Assembly (NCBI RefSeq): GCF_040436345.1
Contig: NC_133238.1
Span: forward strand, 5,520,150 to 5,584,149
Length of the DNA: 64,000 nt
Direction: 5' to 3'
Source of the DNA: Pagrus major
Lineage: Eukaryota; Chordata; Actinopteri; Spariformes; Sparidae
This document shows positions 44,297 to 57,692 of the stretch, piece by piece (within the stretch, counting starts at the first letter, position 1; every line of letters begins with the position of its first letter). A program made the translations under genes and the position numbers. The notes beneath the pieces are model-generated. The model had not been told where the DNA came from. It did no database searches and saw nothing but the letters and a program-made list of their open reading frames with translations.

Positions 44297-44941
44297 GAGT
44301 TGGAACAGTCTGACACAGGATGGCCTTTCCCAGGCTCAGCCCCCTGGCTGACGGTGCCTCTGGGGGGATAATAGCAGAGTTAGGTGCCTTGGGCAATTTG
44401 CTCATCCTCATTGGGCACTAAAAGTTGCTGCAAATTCAAAAACACTGGTGCGACTTGACGAGGGTGGCTGGTCCACACATTGTGCCTGTTTTGTGTCCTT
44501 TTTCCAGCGATCCATCGCTCGGCAAAATAGAAAAATAACACTCCGTCAACGGCCACTTGGCATGATGTCTCCGCCCAGTCTGAATGCAACCAGAGACAAT
44601 GTGCCGCACAAAAGCCTACCAGTAGGCATTCCAGCAATGGACGCGTCCAGACCACATTTCTTATGCAATGCCTCGCAGAGGAGGAGACGCAACAAGGTTT
44701 GTGCCGTCTCTAGCAGGCCACGCCCACTCTGCCCTTTTACCGGGAAAACGGGTAACCCGCACGCAACGCACTGCGACACAGCAGACGCCGGTGTACTGCA
44801 ACGCTGTGACTTTCAGGACGGATTGAAACGGTAACACAAGGACCCCAAAGCAGCATTCAGAGGTTGAAGGTCGGCTTTCCGAGCTGCTCGGCAGAAAGCG
44901 CGGGAGACGAGCACTCACTTGTTTTTCTTCCACATTGTCAT

Positions 44942-45105
44942 CAGGGGAGAGCGCGGACGCAGTCCCCCACTACCACAAATTATGCAGTCGAGATTCCCAC
45001 ATTTGGGGAATTCGCAGGGGTCAGCACAACCGGAGTGCAATGGCTGAGCCTCGCCCTGGGTGAACCACCTTCTTGATCATGGTATCTCCCCTGCCAGGTA
45101 AGTAT
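44942..45105 (-). ncRNA. RNU1: U1 snRNA copy 41
   Basis: Full length. Upstream GC; a gene-less unit follows. Confidence 0.96.
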
Positions 45106-45753
45106 GAGTTGGAACAGTCTGACACAGGATGGCCTTTCCCAGGCTCAGCCCCCTGGCTGACGGTGCCTCTGCGGGGATAATAGCAGAGTTAGGTGCCTTG
45201 GGCAATTTGCTCATCCTCATTGGGCACTAAAAGTTGCTGCAAATTCAAAAACACTGGTGCGACTTGACGAGGGTGGCTGGTCCACACATTGTGCCTGTTT
45301 TGTGTCCTTTTTCCAGCGATCCATCGCTCGGCAAAATAGAAAAATAACACTCCGTCAACGGCCACTTGGCATGATGTCTCCGCCCAGTCTGAATGCAACC
45401 AGAGACAATGTGCCGCACAAAAGCCTACCAGTAGGCATTCCAGCAATGGACGCGTCCAGACCACATTTCTTATGCAATGCCTCGCAGAGGAGGAGACGCA
45501 ACAAGGTTTGTGCCGTCTCTAGCAGGCCACGCCCACTCTGCCCTTTTACCGGGAAAACGGGTAACCCGCACGCAACGCACTGCGACACAGCAGACGCCGG
45601 TGTACTGCAACGCTGTGACTTTCAGGACGGATTGAAACGGTAACACAAGGACCCCAAAGCAGCATTCAGAGGTTGAAGGTCGGCTTTCCGAGCTGCTCGG
45701 CAGAAAGCGCGGGAGACGAGCACTCACTTGTTTTTCTTCCACATTGTCATCAG

Positions 45754-46167
45754 ACAAATAACACTCCGTCAACGGCCACTTGGCATGATGTCTCCGCCCA
45801 GTCTGAATGCAACCAGAGACAATGTGCCGCACAAAAGCCTACCAGTAGGCATTCCAGCAATGGACGCGTCCAGACCACATTTCTTATGCAATGCCTCGCA
45901 GAGGAGGAGACGCAACAAGGTTTGTGCCGTCTCTAGCAGGCCACGCCCACTCTGCCCTTTTACCGGGAAAACGGGTAACCCGCACGCAACGCACTGCGAC
46001 ACAGCAGACGCCGGTGTACTGCAACGCTGTGACTTTCAGGACGGATTGAAACGGTAACACAAGGACCCCAAAGCAGCATTCAGAGGTTGAAGGTCGGCTT
46101 TCCGAGCTGCTCGGCAGAAAGCGCGGGAGACGAGCACTCACTTGTTTTTCTTCCACATTGTCATCAG
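45754..46167 (-). repeat. Gene-less 414-bp unit
   Basis: Same deletion join as at 2328. Confidence 0.95.
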
Positions 46168-46328
46168 GGGAGAGCGCGGACGCAGTCCCCCACTACCACA
46201 AATTATGCAGTCGAGATTCCCACATTTGGGGAATTCGCAGGGGTCAGCACAACCGGAGTGCAATGGCTGAGCCTCGCCCTGGGTGAACCACCTTCTTGAT
46301 CATGGTATCTCCCCTGCCAGGTAAGTAT
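46165..46328 (-). ncRNA. RNU1: U1 snRNA copy 42
   Basis: Full length. 3' flank is a gene-less unit; upstream GC. Confidence 0.96.
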
Positions 46329-46973
46329 GAGTTGGAACAGTCTGACACAGGATGGCCTTTCCCAGGCTCAGCCCCCTGGCTGACGGTGCCTCTGCGGGGA
46401 TAATAGCAGAGTTAGGTGCCTTGGGCAATTTGCTCATCCTCATTGGGCACTAAAAGTTGCTGCAAATTCAAAAACACTGGTGCGACTTGACGAGGGTGGC
46501 TGGTCCACACATTGTGCCTGTTTTGTGTCCTTTTTCCAGCGATCCATCGCTCGGCAAAATAGAAAAATAACACTCCGTCAACGGCCACTTGGCATGATGT
46601 CTCCGCCCAGTCTGAATGCAACCAGAGACAATGTGCCGCACAAAAGCCTACCAGTAGGCATTCCAGCAATGGACGCGTCCAGACCACATTTCTTATGCAA
46701 TGCCTCGCAGAGGAGGAGACGCAACAAGGTTTGTGCCGTCTCTAGCAGGCCACGCCCACTCTGCCCTTTTACCGGGAAAACGGGTAACCCGCACGCAACG
46801 CACTGCGACACAGCAGACGCCGGTGTACTGCAACGCTGTGACTTTCAGGACGGATTGAAACGGTAACACAAGGACCCCAAAGCAGCATTCAGAGGTTGAA
46901 GGTCGGCTTTCCGAGCTGCTCGGCAGAAAGCGCGGGAGACGAGCACTCACTTGTTTTTCTTCCACATTGTCAT

Positions 46974-47137
46974 CAGGGGAGAGCGCGGACGCAGTCCCCC
47001 ACTACCACAAATTATGCAGTCGAGATTCCCACATTTGGGGAATTCGCAGGGGTCAGCACAACCGGAGTGCAATGGCTGAGCCTCGCCCTGGGTGAACCAC
47101 CTTCTTGATCATGGTATCTCCCCTGCCAGGTAAGTAT
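46974..47137 (-). ncRNA. RNU1: U1 snRNA copy 43
   Basis: Full length. Upstream GG. Confidence 0.96.
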
Positions 47138-47782
47138 GAGTTGGAACAGTCTGACACAGGATGGCCTTTCCCAGGCTCAGCCCCCTGGCTGACGGTGCCT
47201 CTGGGGGGATAATAGCAGAGTTAGGTGCCTTGGGCAATTTGCTCATCCTCATTGGGCACTAAAAGTTGCTGCAAATTCAAAAACACTGGTGCGACTTGAC
47301 GAGGGTGGCTGGTCCACACATTGTGCCTGTTTTGTGTCCTTTTTCCAGCGATCCATCGCTCGGCAAAATAGAAAAATAACACTCCGTCAACGGCCACTTG
47401 GCATGATGTCTCCGCCCAGTCTGAATGCAACCAGAGACAATGTGCCGCACAAAAGCCTACCAGTAGGCATTCCAGCAATGGACGCGTCCAGACCACATTT
47501 CTTATGCAATGCCTCGCAGAGGAGGAGACGCAACAAGGTTTGTGCCGTCTCTAGCAGGCCACGCCCACTCTGCCCTTTTACCGGGAAAACGGGTAACCCG
47601 CACGCAACGCACTGCGACACAGCAGACGCCGGTGTACTGCAACGCTGTGACTTTCAGGACGGATTGAAACGGTAACACAAGGACCCCAAAGCAGCATTCA
47701 GAGGTTGAAGGTCGGCTTTCCGAGCTGCTCGGCAGAAAGCGCGGGAGACGAGCACTCACTTGTTTTTCTTCCACATTGTCAT

Positions 47783-47946
47783 CAGGGGAGAGCGCGGACG
47801 CAGTCCCCCACTACCACAAATTATGCAGTCGAGATTCCCACATTTGGGGAATTCGCAGGGGTCAGCACAACCGGAGTGCAATGGCTGAGCCTCGCCCTGG
47901 GTGAACCACCTTCTTGATCATGGTATCTCCCCTGCCAGGTAAGTAT
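47783..47946 (-). ncRNA. RNU1: U1 snRNA copy 44
   Basis: Full length. Upstream GC; upstream spacer has GAGGCTGAAG near 48511. Confidence 0.96.
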
Positions 47947-48591
47947 GAGTTGGAACAGTCTGACACAGGATGGCCTTTCCCAGGCTCAGCCCCCTGGCTG
48001 ACGGTGCCTCTGCGGGGATAATAGCAGAGTTAGGTGCCTTGGGCAATTTGCTCATCCTCATTGGGCACTAAAAGTTGCTGCAAATTCAAAAACACTGGTG
48101 CGACTTGACGAGGGTGGCTGGTCCACACATTGTGCCTGTTTTGTGTCCTTTTTCCAGCGATCCATCGCTCGGCAAAATAGAAAAATAACACTCCGTCAAC
48201 GGCCACTTGGCATGATGTCTCCGCCCAGTCTGAATGCAACCAGAGACAATGTGCCGCACAAAAGCCTACCAGTAGGCATTCCAGCAATGGACGCGTCCAG
48301 ACCACATTTCTTATGCAATGCCTCGCAGAGGAGGAGACGCAACAAGGTTTGTGCCGTCTCTAGCAGGCCACGCCCACTCTGCCCTTTTACCGGGAAAACG
48401 GGTAACCCGCACGCAACGCACTGCGACACAGCAGACGCCGGTGTACTGCAACGCTGTGACTTTCAGGACGGATTGAAACGGTAACACAAGGACCCCAAAG
48501 CAGCATTCAGAGGCTGAAGGTCGGCTTTCCGAGCTGCTCGGCAGAAAGCGCGGGAGACGAGCACTCACTTGTTTTTCTTCCACATTGTCAT

Positions 48592-48755
48592 CAGGGGAGA
48601 GCGCGGACGCAGTCCCCCACTACCACAAATTATGCAGTCGAGATTCCCACATTTGGGGAATTCGCAGGGGTCAGCACAACCGGAGTGCAATGGCTGAGCC
48701 TCGCCCTGGGTGAACCACCTTCTTGATCATGGTATCTCCCCTGCCAGGTAAGTAT
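48592..48755 (-). ncRNA. RNU1: U1 snRNA copy 45
   Basis: Full length. Upstream GG. Confidence 0.96.
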
Positions 48756-49400
48756 GAGTTGGAACAGTCTGACACAGGATGGCCTTTCCCAGGCTCAGCC
48801 CCCTGGCTGACGGTGCCTCTGGGGGGATAATAGCAGAGTTAGGTGCCTTGGGCAATTTGCTCATCCTCATTGGGCACTAAAAGTTGCTGCAAATTCAAAA
48901 ACACTGGTGCGACTTGACGAGGGTGGCTGGTCCACACATTGTGCCTGTTTTGTGTCCTTTTTCCAGCGATCCATCGCTCGGCAAAATAGAAAAATAACAC
49001 TCCGTCAACGGCCACTTGGCATGATGTCTCCGCCCAGTCTGAATGCAACCAGAGACAATGTGCCGCACAAAAGCCTACCAGTAGGCATTCCAGCAATGGA
49101 CGCGTCCAGACCACATTTCTTATGCAATGCCTCGCAGAGGAGGAGACGCAACAAGGTTTGTGCCGTCTCTAGCAGGCCACGCCCACTCTGCCCTTTTACC
49201 GGGAAAACGGGTAACCCGCACGCAACGCACTGCGACACAGCAGACGCCGGTGTACTGCAACGCTGTGACTTTCAGGACGGATTGAAACGGTAACACAAGG
49301 ACCCCAAAGCAGCATTCAGAGGTTGAAGGTCGGCTTTCCGAGCTGCTCGGCAGAAAGCGCGGGAGACGAGCACTCACTTGTTTTTCTTCCACATTGTCAT

Positions 49401-49564
49401 CAGGGGAGAGCGCGGACGCAGTCCCCCACTACCACAAATTATGCAGTCGAGATTCCCACATTTGGGGAATTCGCAGGGGTCAGCACAACCGGAGTGCAAT
49501 GGCTGAGCCTCGCCCTGGGTGAACCACCTTCTTGATCATGGTATCTCCCCTGCCAGGTAAGTAT
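49401..49564 (-). ncRNA. RNU1: U1 snRNA copy 46
   Basis: Full length. Upstream GC; upstream spacer has GAGGCTGAAG near 50129, repeating the order seen at copy 44. Confidence 0.96.
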
Positions 49565-50209
49565 GAGTTGGAACAGTCTGACACAGGATGGCCTTTCCCA
49601 GGCTCAGCCCCCTGGCTGACGGTGCCTCTGCGGGGATAATAGCAGAGTTAGGTGCCTTGGGCAATTTGCTCATCCTCATTGGGCACTAAAAGTTGCTGCA
49701 AATTCAAAAACACTGGTGCGACTTGACGAGGGTGGCTGGTCCACACATTGTGCCTGTTTTGTGTCCTTTTTCCAGCGATCCATCGCTCGGCAAAATAGAA
49801 AAATAACACTCCGTCAACGGCCACTTGGCATGATGTCTCCGCCCAGTCTGAATGCAACCAGAGACAATGTGCCGCACAAAAGCCTACCAGTAGGCATTCC
49901 AGCAATGGACGCGTCCAGACCACATTTCTTATGCAATGCCTCGCAGAGGAGGAGACGCAACAAGGTTTGTGCCGTCTCTAGCAGGCCACGCCCACTCTGC
50001 CCTTTTACCGGGAAAACGGGTAACCCGCACGCAACGCACTGCGACACAGCAGACGCCGGTGTACTGCAACGCTGTGACTTTCAGGACGGATTGAAACGGT
50101 AACACAAGGACCCCAAAGCAGCATTCAGAGGCTGAAGGTCGGCTTTCCGAGCTGCTCGGCAGAAAGCGCGGGAGACGAGCACTCACTTGTTTTTCTTCCA
50201 CATTGTCAT

Positions 50210-50373
50210 CAGGGGAGAGCGCGGACGCAGTCCCCCACTACCACAAATTATGCAGTCGAGATTCCCACATTTGGGGAATTCGCAGGGGTCAGCACAACCG
50301 GAGTGCAATGGCTGAGCCTCGCCCTGGGTGAACCACCTTCTTGATCATGGTATCTCCCCTGCCAGGTAAGTAT
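50210..50373 (-). ncRNA. RNU1: U1 snRNA copy 47
   Basis: Full length. Upstream GA followed by a gene-less unit, the same combination as copy 20. Confidence 0.96.
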
Positions 50374-51021
50374 GAGTTGGAACAGTCTGACACAGGATGG
50401 CCTTTCCCAGGCTCAGCCCCCTGGCTGACGGTGCCTCTGAGGGGATAATAGCAGAGTTAGGTGCCTTGGGCAATTTGCTCATCCTCATTGGGCACTAAAA
50501 GTTGCTGCAAATTCAAAAACACTGGTGCGACTTGACGAGGGTGGCTGGTCCACACATTGTGCCTGTTTTGTGTCCTTTTTCCAGCGATCCATCGCTCGGC
50601 AAAATAGAAAAATAACACTCCGTCAACGGCCACTTGGCATGATGTCTCCGCCCAGTCTGAATGCAACCAGAGACAATGTGCCGCACAAAAGCCTACCAGT
50701 AGGCATTCCAGCAATGGACGCGTCCAGACCACATTTCTTATGCAATGCCTCGCAGAGGAGGAGACGCAACAAGGTTTGTGCCGTCTCTAGCAGGCCACGC
50801 CCACTCTGCCCTTTTACCGGGAAAACGGGTAACCCGCACGCAACGCACTGCGACACAGCAGACGCCGGTGTACTGCAACGCTGTGACTTTCAGGACGGAT
50901 TGAAACGGTAACACAAGGACCCCAAAGCAGCATTCAGAGGTTGAAGGTCGGCTTTCCGAGCTGCTCGGCAGAAAGCGCGGGAGACGAGCACTCACTTGTT
51001 TTTCTTCCACATTGTCATCAG

Positions 51022-51435
51022 ACAAATAACACTCCGTCAACGGCCACTTGGCATGATGTCTCCGCCCAGTCTGAATGCAACCAGAGACAATGTGCCGCAC
51101 AAAAGCCTACCAGTAGGCATTCCAGCAATGGACGCGTCCAGACCACATTTCTTATGCAATGCCTCGCAGAGGAGGAGACGCAACAAGGTTTGTGCCGTCT
51201 CTAGCAGGCCACGCCCACTCTGCCCTTTTACCGGGAAAACGGGTAACCCGCACGCAACGCACTGCGACACAGCAGACGCCGGTGTACTGCAACGCTGTGA
51301 CTTTCAGGACGGATTGAAACGGTAACACAAGGACCCCAAAGCAGCATTCAGAGGTTGAAGGTCGGCTTTCCGAGCTGCTCGGCAGAAAGCGCGGGAGACG
51401 AGCACTCACTTGTTTTTCTTCCACATTGTCATCAG
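51022..51435 (-). repeat. Gene-less 414-bp unit
   Basis: Same deletion join as at 2328; begins a short run of 1223-bp dimers (50374-52819). Confidence 0.95.
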
Positions 51436-51596
51436 GGGAGAGCGCGGACGCAGTCCCCCACTACCACAAATTATGCAGTCGAGATTCCCACATTTGGGGA
51501 ATTCGCAGGGGTCAGCACAACCGGAGTGCAATGGCTGAGCCTCGCCCTGGGTGAACCACCTTCTTGATCATGGTATCTCCCCTGCCAGGTAAGTAT
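51433..51596 (-). ncRNA. RNU1: U1 snRNA copy 48
   Basis: Full length. Upstream GT with the AAACCACTGG / GAGACGATG pair in its upstream spacer, plus a private CACTCCGAC near 52070. Confidence 0.96.
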
Positions 51597-52244
51597 GAGT
51601 TGGAACAGTCTGACACAGGATGGCCTTTCCCAGGCTCAGCCCCCTGGCTGACGGTGCCTCTGTGGGGATAATAGCAGAGTTAGGTGCCTTGGGCAATTTG
51701 CTCATCCTCATTGGGCACTAAAAGTTGCTGCAAATTCAAAACCACTGGTGCGACTTGACGAGGGTGGCTGGTCCACACATTGTGCCTGTTTTGTGTCCTT
51801 TTTCCAGCGATCCATCGCTCGGCAAAATAGAAAAATAACACTCCGTCAACGGCCACTTGGCATGATGTCTCCGCCCAGTCTGAATGCAACCAGAGACGAT
51901 GTGCCGCACAAAAGCCTACCAGTAGGCATTCCAGCAATGGACGCGTCCAGACCACATTTCTTATGCAATGCCTCGCAGAGGAGGAGACGCAACAAGGTTT
52001 GTGCCGTCTCTAGCAGGCCACGCCCACTCTGCCCTTTTACCGGGAAAACGGGTAACCCGCACGCAACGCACTCCGACACAGCAGACGCCGGTGTACTGCA
52101 ACGCTGTGACTTTCAGGACGGATTGAAACGGTAACACAAGGACCCCAAAGCAGCATTCAGAGGTTGAAGGTCGGCTTTCCGAGCTGCTCGGCAGAAAGCG
52201 CGGGAGACGAGCACTCACTTGTTTTTCTTCCACATTGTCATCAG

Positions 52245-52658
52245 ACAAATAACACTCCGTCAACGGCCACTTGGCATGATGTCTCCGCCCAGTCTGAATG
52301 CAACCAGAGACAATGTGCCGCACAAAAGCCTACCAGTAGGCATTCCAGCAATGGACGCGTCCAGACCACATTTCTTATGCAATGCCTCGCAGAGGAGGAG
52401 ACGCAACAAGGTTTGTGCCGTCTCTAGCAGGCCACGCCCACTCTGCCCTTTTACCGGGAAAACGGGTAACCCGCACGCAACGCACTGCGACACAGCAGAC
52501 GCCGGTGTACTGCAACGCTGTGACTTTCAGGACGGATTGAAACGGTAACACAAGGACCCCAAAGCAGCATTCAGAGGTTGAAGGTCGGCTTTCCGAGCTG
52601 CTCGGCAGAAAGCGCGGGAGACGAGCACTCACTTGTTTTTCTTCCACATTGTCATCAG
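52245..52658 (-). repeat. Gene-less 414-bp unit
   Basis: Same deletion join as at 2328. Confidence 0.95.
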
Positions 52659-52819
52659 GGGAGAGCGCGGACGCAGTCCCCCACTACCACAAATTATGCA
52701 GTCGAGATTCCCACATTTGGGGAATTCGCAGGGGTCAGCACAACCGGAGTGCAATGGCTGAGCCTCGCCCTGGGTGAACCACCTTCTTGATCATGGTATC
52801 TCCCCTGCCAGGTAAGTAT
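52656..52819 (-). ncRNA. RNU1: U1 snRNA copy 49
   Basis: Full length. Upstream GT with the AAACCACTGG / GAGACGATG pair, as in copies 34 and 48. Confidence 0.96.
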
Positions 52820-53464
52820 GAGTTGGAACAGTCTGACACAGGATGGCCTTTCCCAGGCTCAGCCCCCTGGCTGACGGTGCCTCTGTGGGGATAATAGCAG
52901 AGTTAGGTGCCTTGGGCAATTTGCTCATCCTCATTGGGCACTAAAAGTTGCTGCAAATTCAAAACCACTGGTGCGACTTGACGAGGGTGGCTGGTCCACA
53001 CATTGTGCCTGTTTTGTGTCCTTTTTCCAGCGATCCATCGCTCGGCAAAATAGAAAAATAACACTCCGTCAACGGCCACTTGGCATGATGTCTCCGCCCA
53101 GTCTGAATGCAACCAGAGACGATGTGCCGCACAAAAGCCTACCAGTAGGCATTCCAGCAATGGACGCGTCCAGACCACATTTCTTATGCAATGCCTCGCA
53201 GAGGAGGAGACGCAACAAGGTTTGTGCCGTCTCTAGCAGGCCACGCCCACTCTGCCCTTTTACCGGGAAAACGGGTAACCCGCACGCAACGCACTGCGAC
53301 ACAGCAGACGCCGGTGTACTGCAACGCTGTGACTTTCAGGACGGATTGAAACGGTAACACAAGGACCCCAAAGCAGCATTCAGAGGTTGAAGGTCGGCTT
53401 TCCGAGCTGCTCGGCAGAAAGCGCGGGAGACGAGCACTCACTTGTTTTTCTTCCACATTGTCAT

Positions 53465-53628
53465 CAGGGGAGAGCGCGGACGCAGTCCCCCACTACCACA
53501 AATTATGCAGTCGAGATTCCCACATTTGGGGAATTCGCAGGGGTCAGCACAACCGGAGTGCAATGGCTGAGCCTCGCCCTGGGTGAACCACCTTCTTGAT
53601 CATGGTATCTCCCCTGCCAGGTAAGTAT
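53465..53628 (-). ncRNA. RNU1: U1 snRNA copy 50
   Basis: Full length. Upstream GG. Confidence 0.96.
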
Positions 53629-54273
53629 GAGTTGGAACAGTCTGACACAGGATGGCCTTTCCCAGGCTCAGCCCCCTGGCTGACGGTGCCTCTGGGGGGA
53701 TAATAGCAGAGTTAGGTGCCTTGGGCAATTTGCTCATCCTCATTGGGCACTAAAAGTTGCTGCAAATTCAAAAACACTGGTGCGACTTGACGAGGGTGGC
53801 TGGTCCACACATTGTGCCTGTTTTGTGTCCTTTTTCCAGCGATCCATCGCTCGGCAAAATAGAAAAATAACACTCCGTCAACGGCCACTTGGCATGATGT
53901 CTCCGCCCAGTCTGAATGCAACCAGAGACAATGTGCCGCACAAAAGCCTACCAGTAGGCATTCCAGCAATGGACGCGTCCAGACCACATTTCTTATGCAA
54001 TGCCTCGCAGAGGAGGAGACGCAACAAGGTTTGTGCCGTCTCTAGCAGGCCACGCCCACTCTGCCCTTTTACCGGGAAAACGGGTAACCCGCACGCAACG
54101 CACTGCGACACAGCAGACGCCGGTGTACTGCAACGCTGTGACTTTCAGGACGGATTGAAACGGTAACACAAGGACCCCAAAGCAGCATTCAGAGGTTGAA
54201 GGTCGGCTTTCCGAGCTGCTCGGCAGAAAGCGCGGGAGACGAGCACTCACTTGTTTTTCTTCCACATTGTCAT

Positions 54274-54437
54274 CAGGGGAGAGCGCGGACGCAGTCCCCC
54301 ACTACCACAAATTATGCAGTCGAGATTCCCACATTTGGGGAATTCGCAGGGGTCAGCACAACCGGAGTGCAATGGCTGAGCCTCGCCCTGGGTGAACCAC
54401 CTTCTTGATCATGGTATCTCCCCTGCCAGGTAAGTAT
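54274..54437 (-). ncRNA. RNU1: U1 snRNA copy 51
   Basis: Full length. Upstream GG. Confidence 0.96.
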
Positions 54438-55082
54438 GAGTTGGAACAGTCTGACACAGGATGGCCTTTCCCAGGCTCAGCCCCCTGGCTGACGGTGCCT
54501 CTGGGGGGATAATAGCAGAGTTAGGTGCCTTGGGCAATTTGCTCATCCTCATTGGGCACTAAAAGTTGCTGCAAATTCAAAAACACTGGTGCGACTTGAC
54601 GAGGGTGGCTGGTCCACACATTGTGCCTGTTTTGTGTCCTTTTTCCAGCGATCCATCGCTCGGCAAAATAGAAAAATAACACTCCGTCAACGGCCACTTG
54701 GCATGATGTCTCCGCCCAGTCTGAATGCAACCAGAGACAATGTGCCGCACAAAAGCCTACCAGTAGGCATTCCAGCAATGGACGCGTCCAGACCACATTT
54801 CTTATGCAATGCCTCGCAGAGGAGGAGACGCAACAAGGTTTGTGCCGTCTCTAGCAGGCCACGCCCACTCTGCCCTTTTACCGGGAAAACGGGTAACCCG
54901 CACGCAACGCACTGCGACACAGCAGACGCCGGTGTACTGCAACGCTGTGACTTTCAGGACGGATTGAAACGGTAACACAAGGACCCCAAAGCAGCATTCA
55001 GAGGTTGAAGGTCGGCTTTCCGAGCTGCTCGGCAGAAAGCGCGGGAGACGAGCACTCACTTGTTTTTCTTCCACATTGTCAT

Positions 55083-55246
55083 CAGGGGAGAGCGCGGACG
55101 CAGTCCCCCACTACCACAAATTATGCAGTCGAGATTCCCACATTTGGGGAATTCGCAGGGGTCAGCACAACCGGAGTGCAATGGCTGAGCCTCGCCCTGG
55201 GTGAACCACCTTCTTGATCATGGTATCTCCCCTGCCAGGTAAGTAT
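55083..55246 (-). ncRNA. RNU1: U1 snRNA copy 52
   Basis: Full length. Upstream GC; starts a pair of 1223-bp dimers. Confidence 0.96.
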
Positions 55247-55894
55247 GAGTTGGAACAGTCTGACACAGGATGGCCTTTCCCAGGCTCAGCCCCCTGGCTG
55301 ACGGTGCCTCTGCGGGGATAATAGCAGAGTTAGGTGCCTTGGGCAATTTGCTCATCCTCATTGGGCACTAAAAGTTGCTGCAAATTCAAAAACACTGGTG
55401 CGACTTGACGAGGGTGGCTGGTCCACACATTGTGCCTGTTTTGTGTCCTTTTTCCAGCGATCCATCGCTCGGCAAAATAGAAAAATAACACTCCGTCAAC
55501 GGCCACTTGGCATGATGTCTCCGCCCAGTCTGAATGCAACCAGAGACAATGTGCCGCACAAAAGCCTACCAGTAGGCATTCCAGCAATGGACGCGTCCAG
55601 ACCACATTTCTTATGCAATGCCTCGCAGAGGAGGAGACGCAACAAGGTTTGTGCCGTCTCTAGCAGGCCACGCCCACTCTGCCCTTTTACCGGGAAAACG
55701 GGTAACCCGCACGCAACGCACTGCGACACAGCAGACGCCGGTGTACTGCAACGCTGTGACTTTCAGGACGGATTGAAACGGTAACACAAGGACCCCAAAG
55801 CAGCATTCAGAGGTTGAAGGTCGGCTTTCCGAGCTGCTCGGCAGAAAGCGCGGGAGACGAGCACTCACTTGTTTTTCTTCCACATTGTCATCAG

Positions 55895-56308
55895 ACAAAT
55901 AACACTCCGTCAACGGCCACTTGGCATGATGTCTCCGCCCAGTCTGAATGCAACCAGAGACAATGTGCCGCACAAAAGCCTACCAGTAGGCATTCCAGCA
56001 ATGGACGCGTCCAGACCACATTTCTTATGCAATGCCTCGCAGAGGAGGAGACGCAACAAGGTTTGTGCCGTCTCTAGCAGGCCACGCCCACTCTGCCCTT
56101 TTACCGGGAAAACGGGTAACCCGCACGCAACGCACTGCGACACAGCAGACGCCGGTGTACTGCAACGCTGTGACTTTCAGGACGGATTGAAACGGTAACA
56201 CAAGGACCCCAAAGCAGCATTCAGAGGTTGAAGGTCGGCTTTCCGAGCTGCTCGGCAGAAAGCGCGGGAGACGAGCACTCACTTGTTTTTCTTCCACATT
56301 GTCATCAG
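55895..56308 (-). repeat. Gene-less 414-bp unit
   Basis: Same deletion join as at 2328. Confidence 0.95.
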
Positions 56309-56469
56309 GGGAGAGCGCGGACGCAGTCCCCCACTACCACAAATTATGCAGTCGAGATTCCCACATTTGGGGAATTCGCAGGGGTCAGCACAACCGGAGT
56401 GCAATGGCTGAGCCTCGCCCTGGGTGAACCACCTTCTTGATCATGGTATCTCCCCTGCCAGGTAAGTAT
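56306..56469 (-). ncRNA. RNU1: U1 snRNA copy 53
   Basis: Full length. Gene-less units on both sides; upstream GC. Confidence 0.96.
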
Positions 56470-57117
56470 GAGTTGGAACAGTCTGACACAGGATGGCCTT
56501 TCCCAGGCTCAGCCCCCTGGCTGACGGTGCCTCTGCGGGGATAATAGCAGAGTTAGGTGCCTTGGGCAATTTGCTCATCCTCATTGGGCACTAAAAGTTG
56601 CTGCAAATTCAAAAACACTGGTGCGACTTGACGAGGGTGGCTGGTCCACACATTGTGCCTGTTTTGTGTCCTTTTTCCAGCGATCCATCGCTCGGCAAAA
56701 TAGAAAAATAACACTCCGTCAACGGCCACTTGGCATGATGTCTCCGCCCAGTCTGAATGCAACCAGAGACAATGTGCCGCACAAAAGCCTACCAGTAGGC
56801 ATTCCAGCAATGGACGCGTCCAGACCACATTTCTTATGCAATGCCTCGCAGAGGAGGAGACGCAACAAGGTTTGTGCCGTCTCTAGCAGGCCACGCCCAC
56901 TCTGCCCTTTTACCGGGAAAACGGGTAACCCGCACGCAACGCACTGCGACACAGCAGACGCCGGTGTACTGCAACGCTGTGACTTTCAGGACGGATTGAA
57001 ACGGTAACACAAGGACCCCAAAGCAGCATTCAGAGGTTGAAGGTCGGCTTTCCGAGCTGCTCGGCAGAAAGCGCGGGAGACGAGCACTCACTTGTTTTTC
57101 TTCCACATTGTCATCAG

Positions 57118-57531
57118 ACAAATAACACTCCGTCAACGGCCACTTGGCATGATGTCTCCGCCCAGTCTGAATGCAACCAGAGACAATGTGCCGCACAAAA
57201 GCCTACCAGTAGGCATTCCAGCAATGGACGCGTCCAGACCACATTTCTTATGCAATGCCTCGCAGAGGAGGAGACGCAACAAGGTTTGTGCCGTCTCTAG
57301 CAGGCCACGCCCACTCTGCCCTTTTACCGGGAAAACGGGTAACCCGCACGCAACGCACTGCGACACAGCAGACGCCGGTGTACTGCAACGCTGTGACTTT
57401 CAGGACGGATTGAAACGGTAACACAAGGACCCCAAAGCAGCATTCAGAGGTTGAAGGTCGGCTTTCCGAGCTGCTCGGCAGAAAGCGCGGGAGACGAGCA
57501 CTCACTTGTTTTTCTTCCACATTGTCATCAG
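57118..57531 (-). repeat. Gene-less 414-bp unit
   Basis: Same deletion join as at 2328. Confidence 0.95.
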
Positions 57532-57692
57532 GGGAGAGCGCGGACGCAGTCCCCCACTACCACAAATTATGCAGTCGAGATTCCCACATTTGGGGAATTC
57601 GCAGGGGTCAGCACAACCGGAGTGCAATGGCTGAGCCTCGCCCTGGGTGAACCACCTTCTTGATCATGGTATCTCCCCTGCCAGGTAAGTAT
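57529..57692 (-). ncRNA. RNU1: U1 snRNA copy 54
   Basis: Full length. 3' flank is a gene-less unit; upstream GG. Confidence 0.96.
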
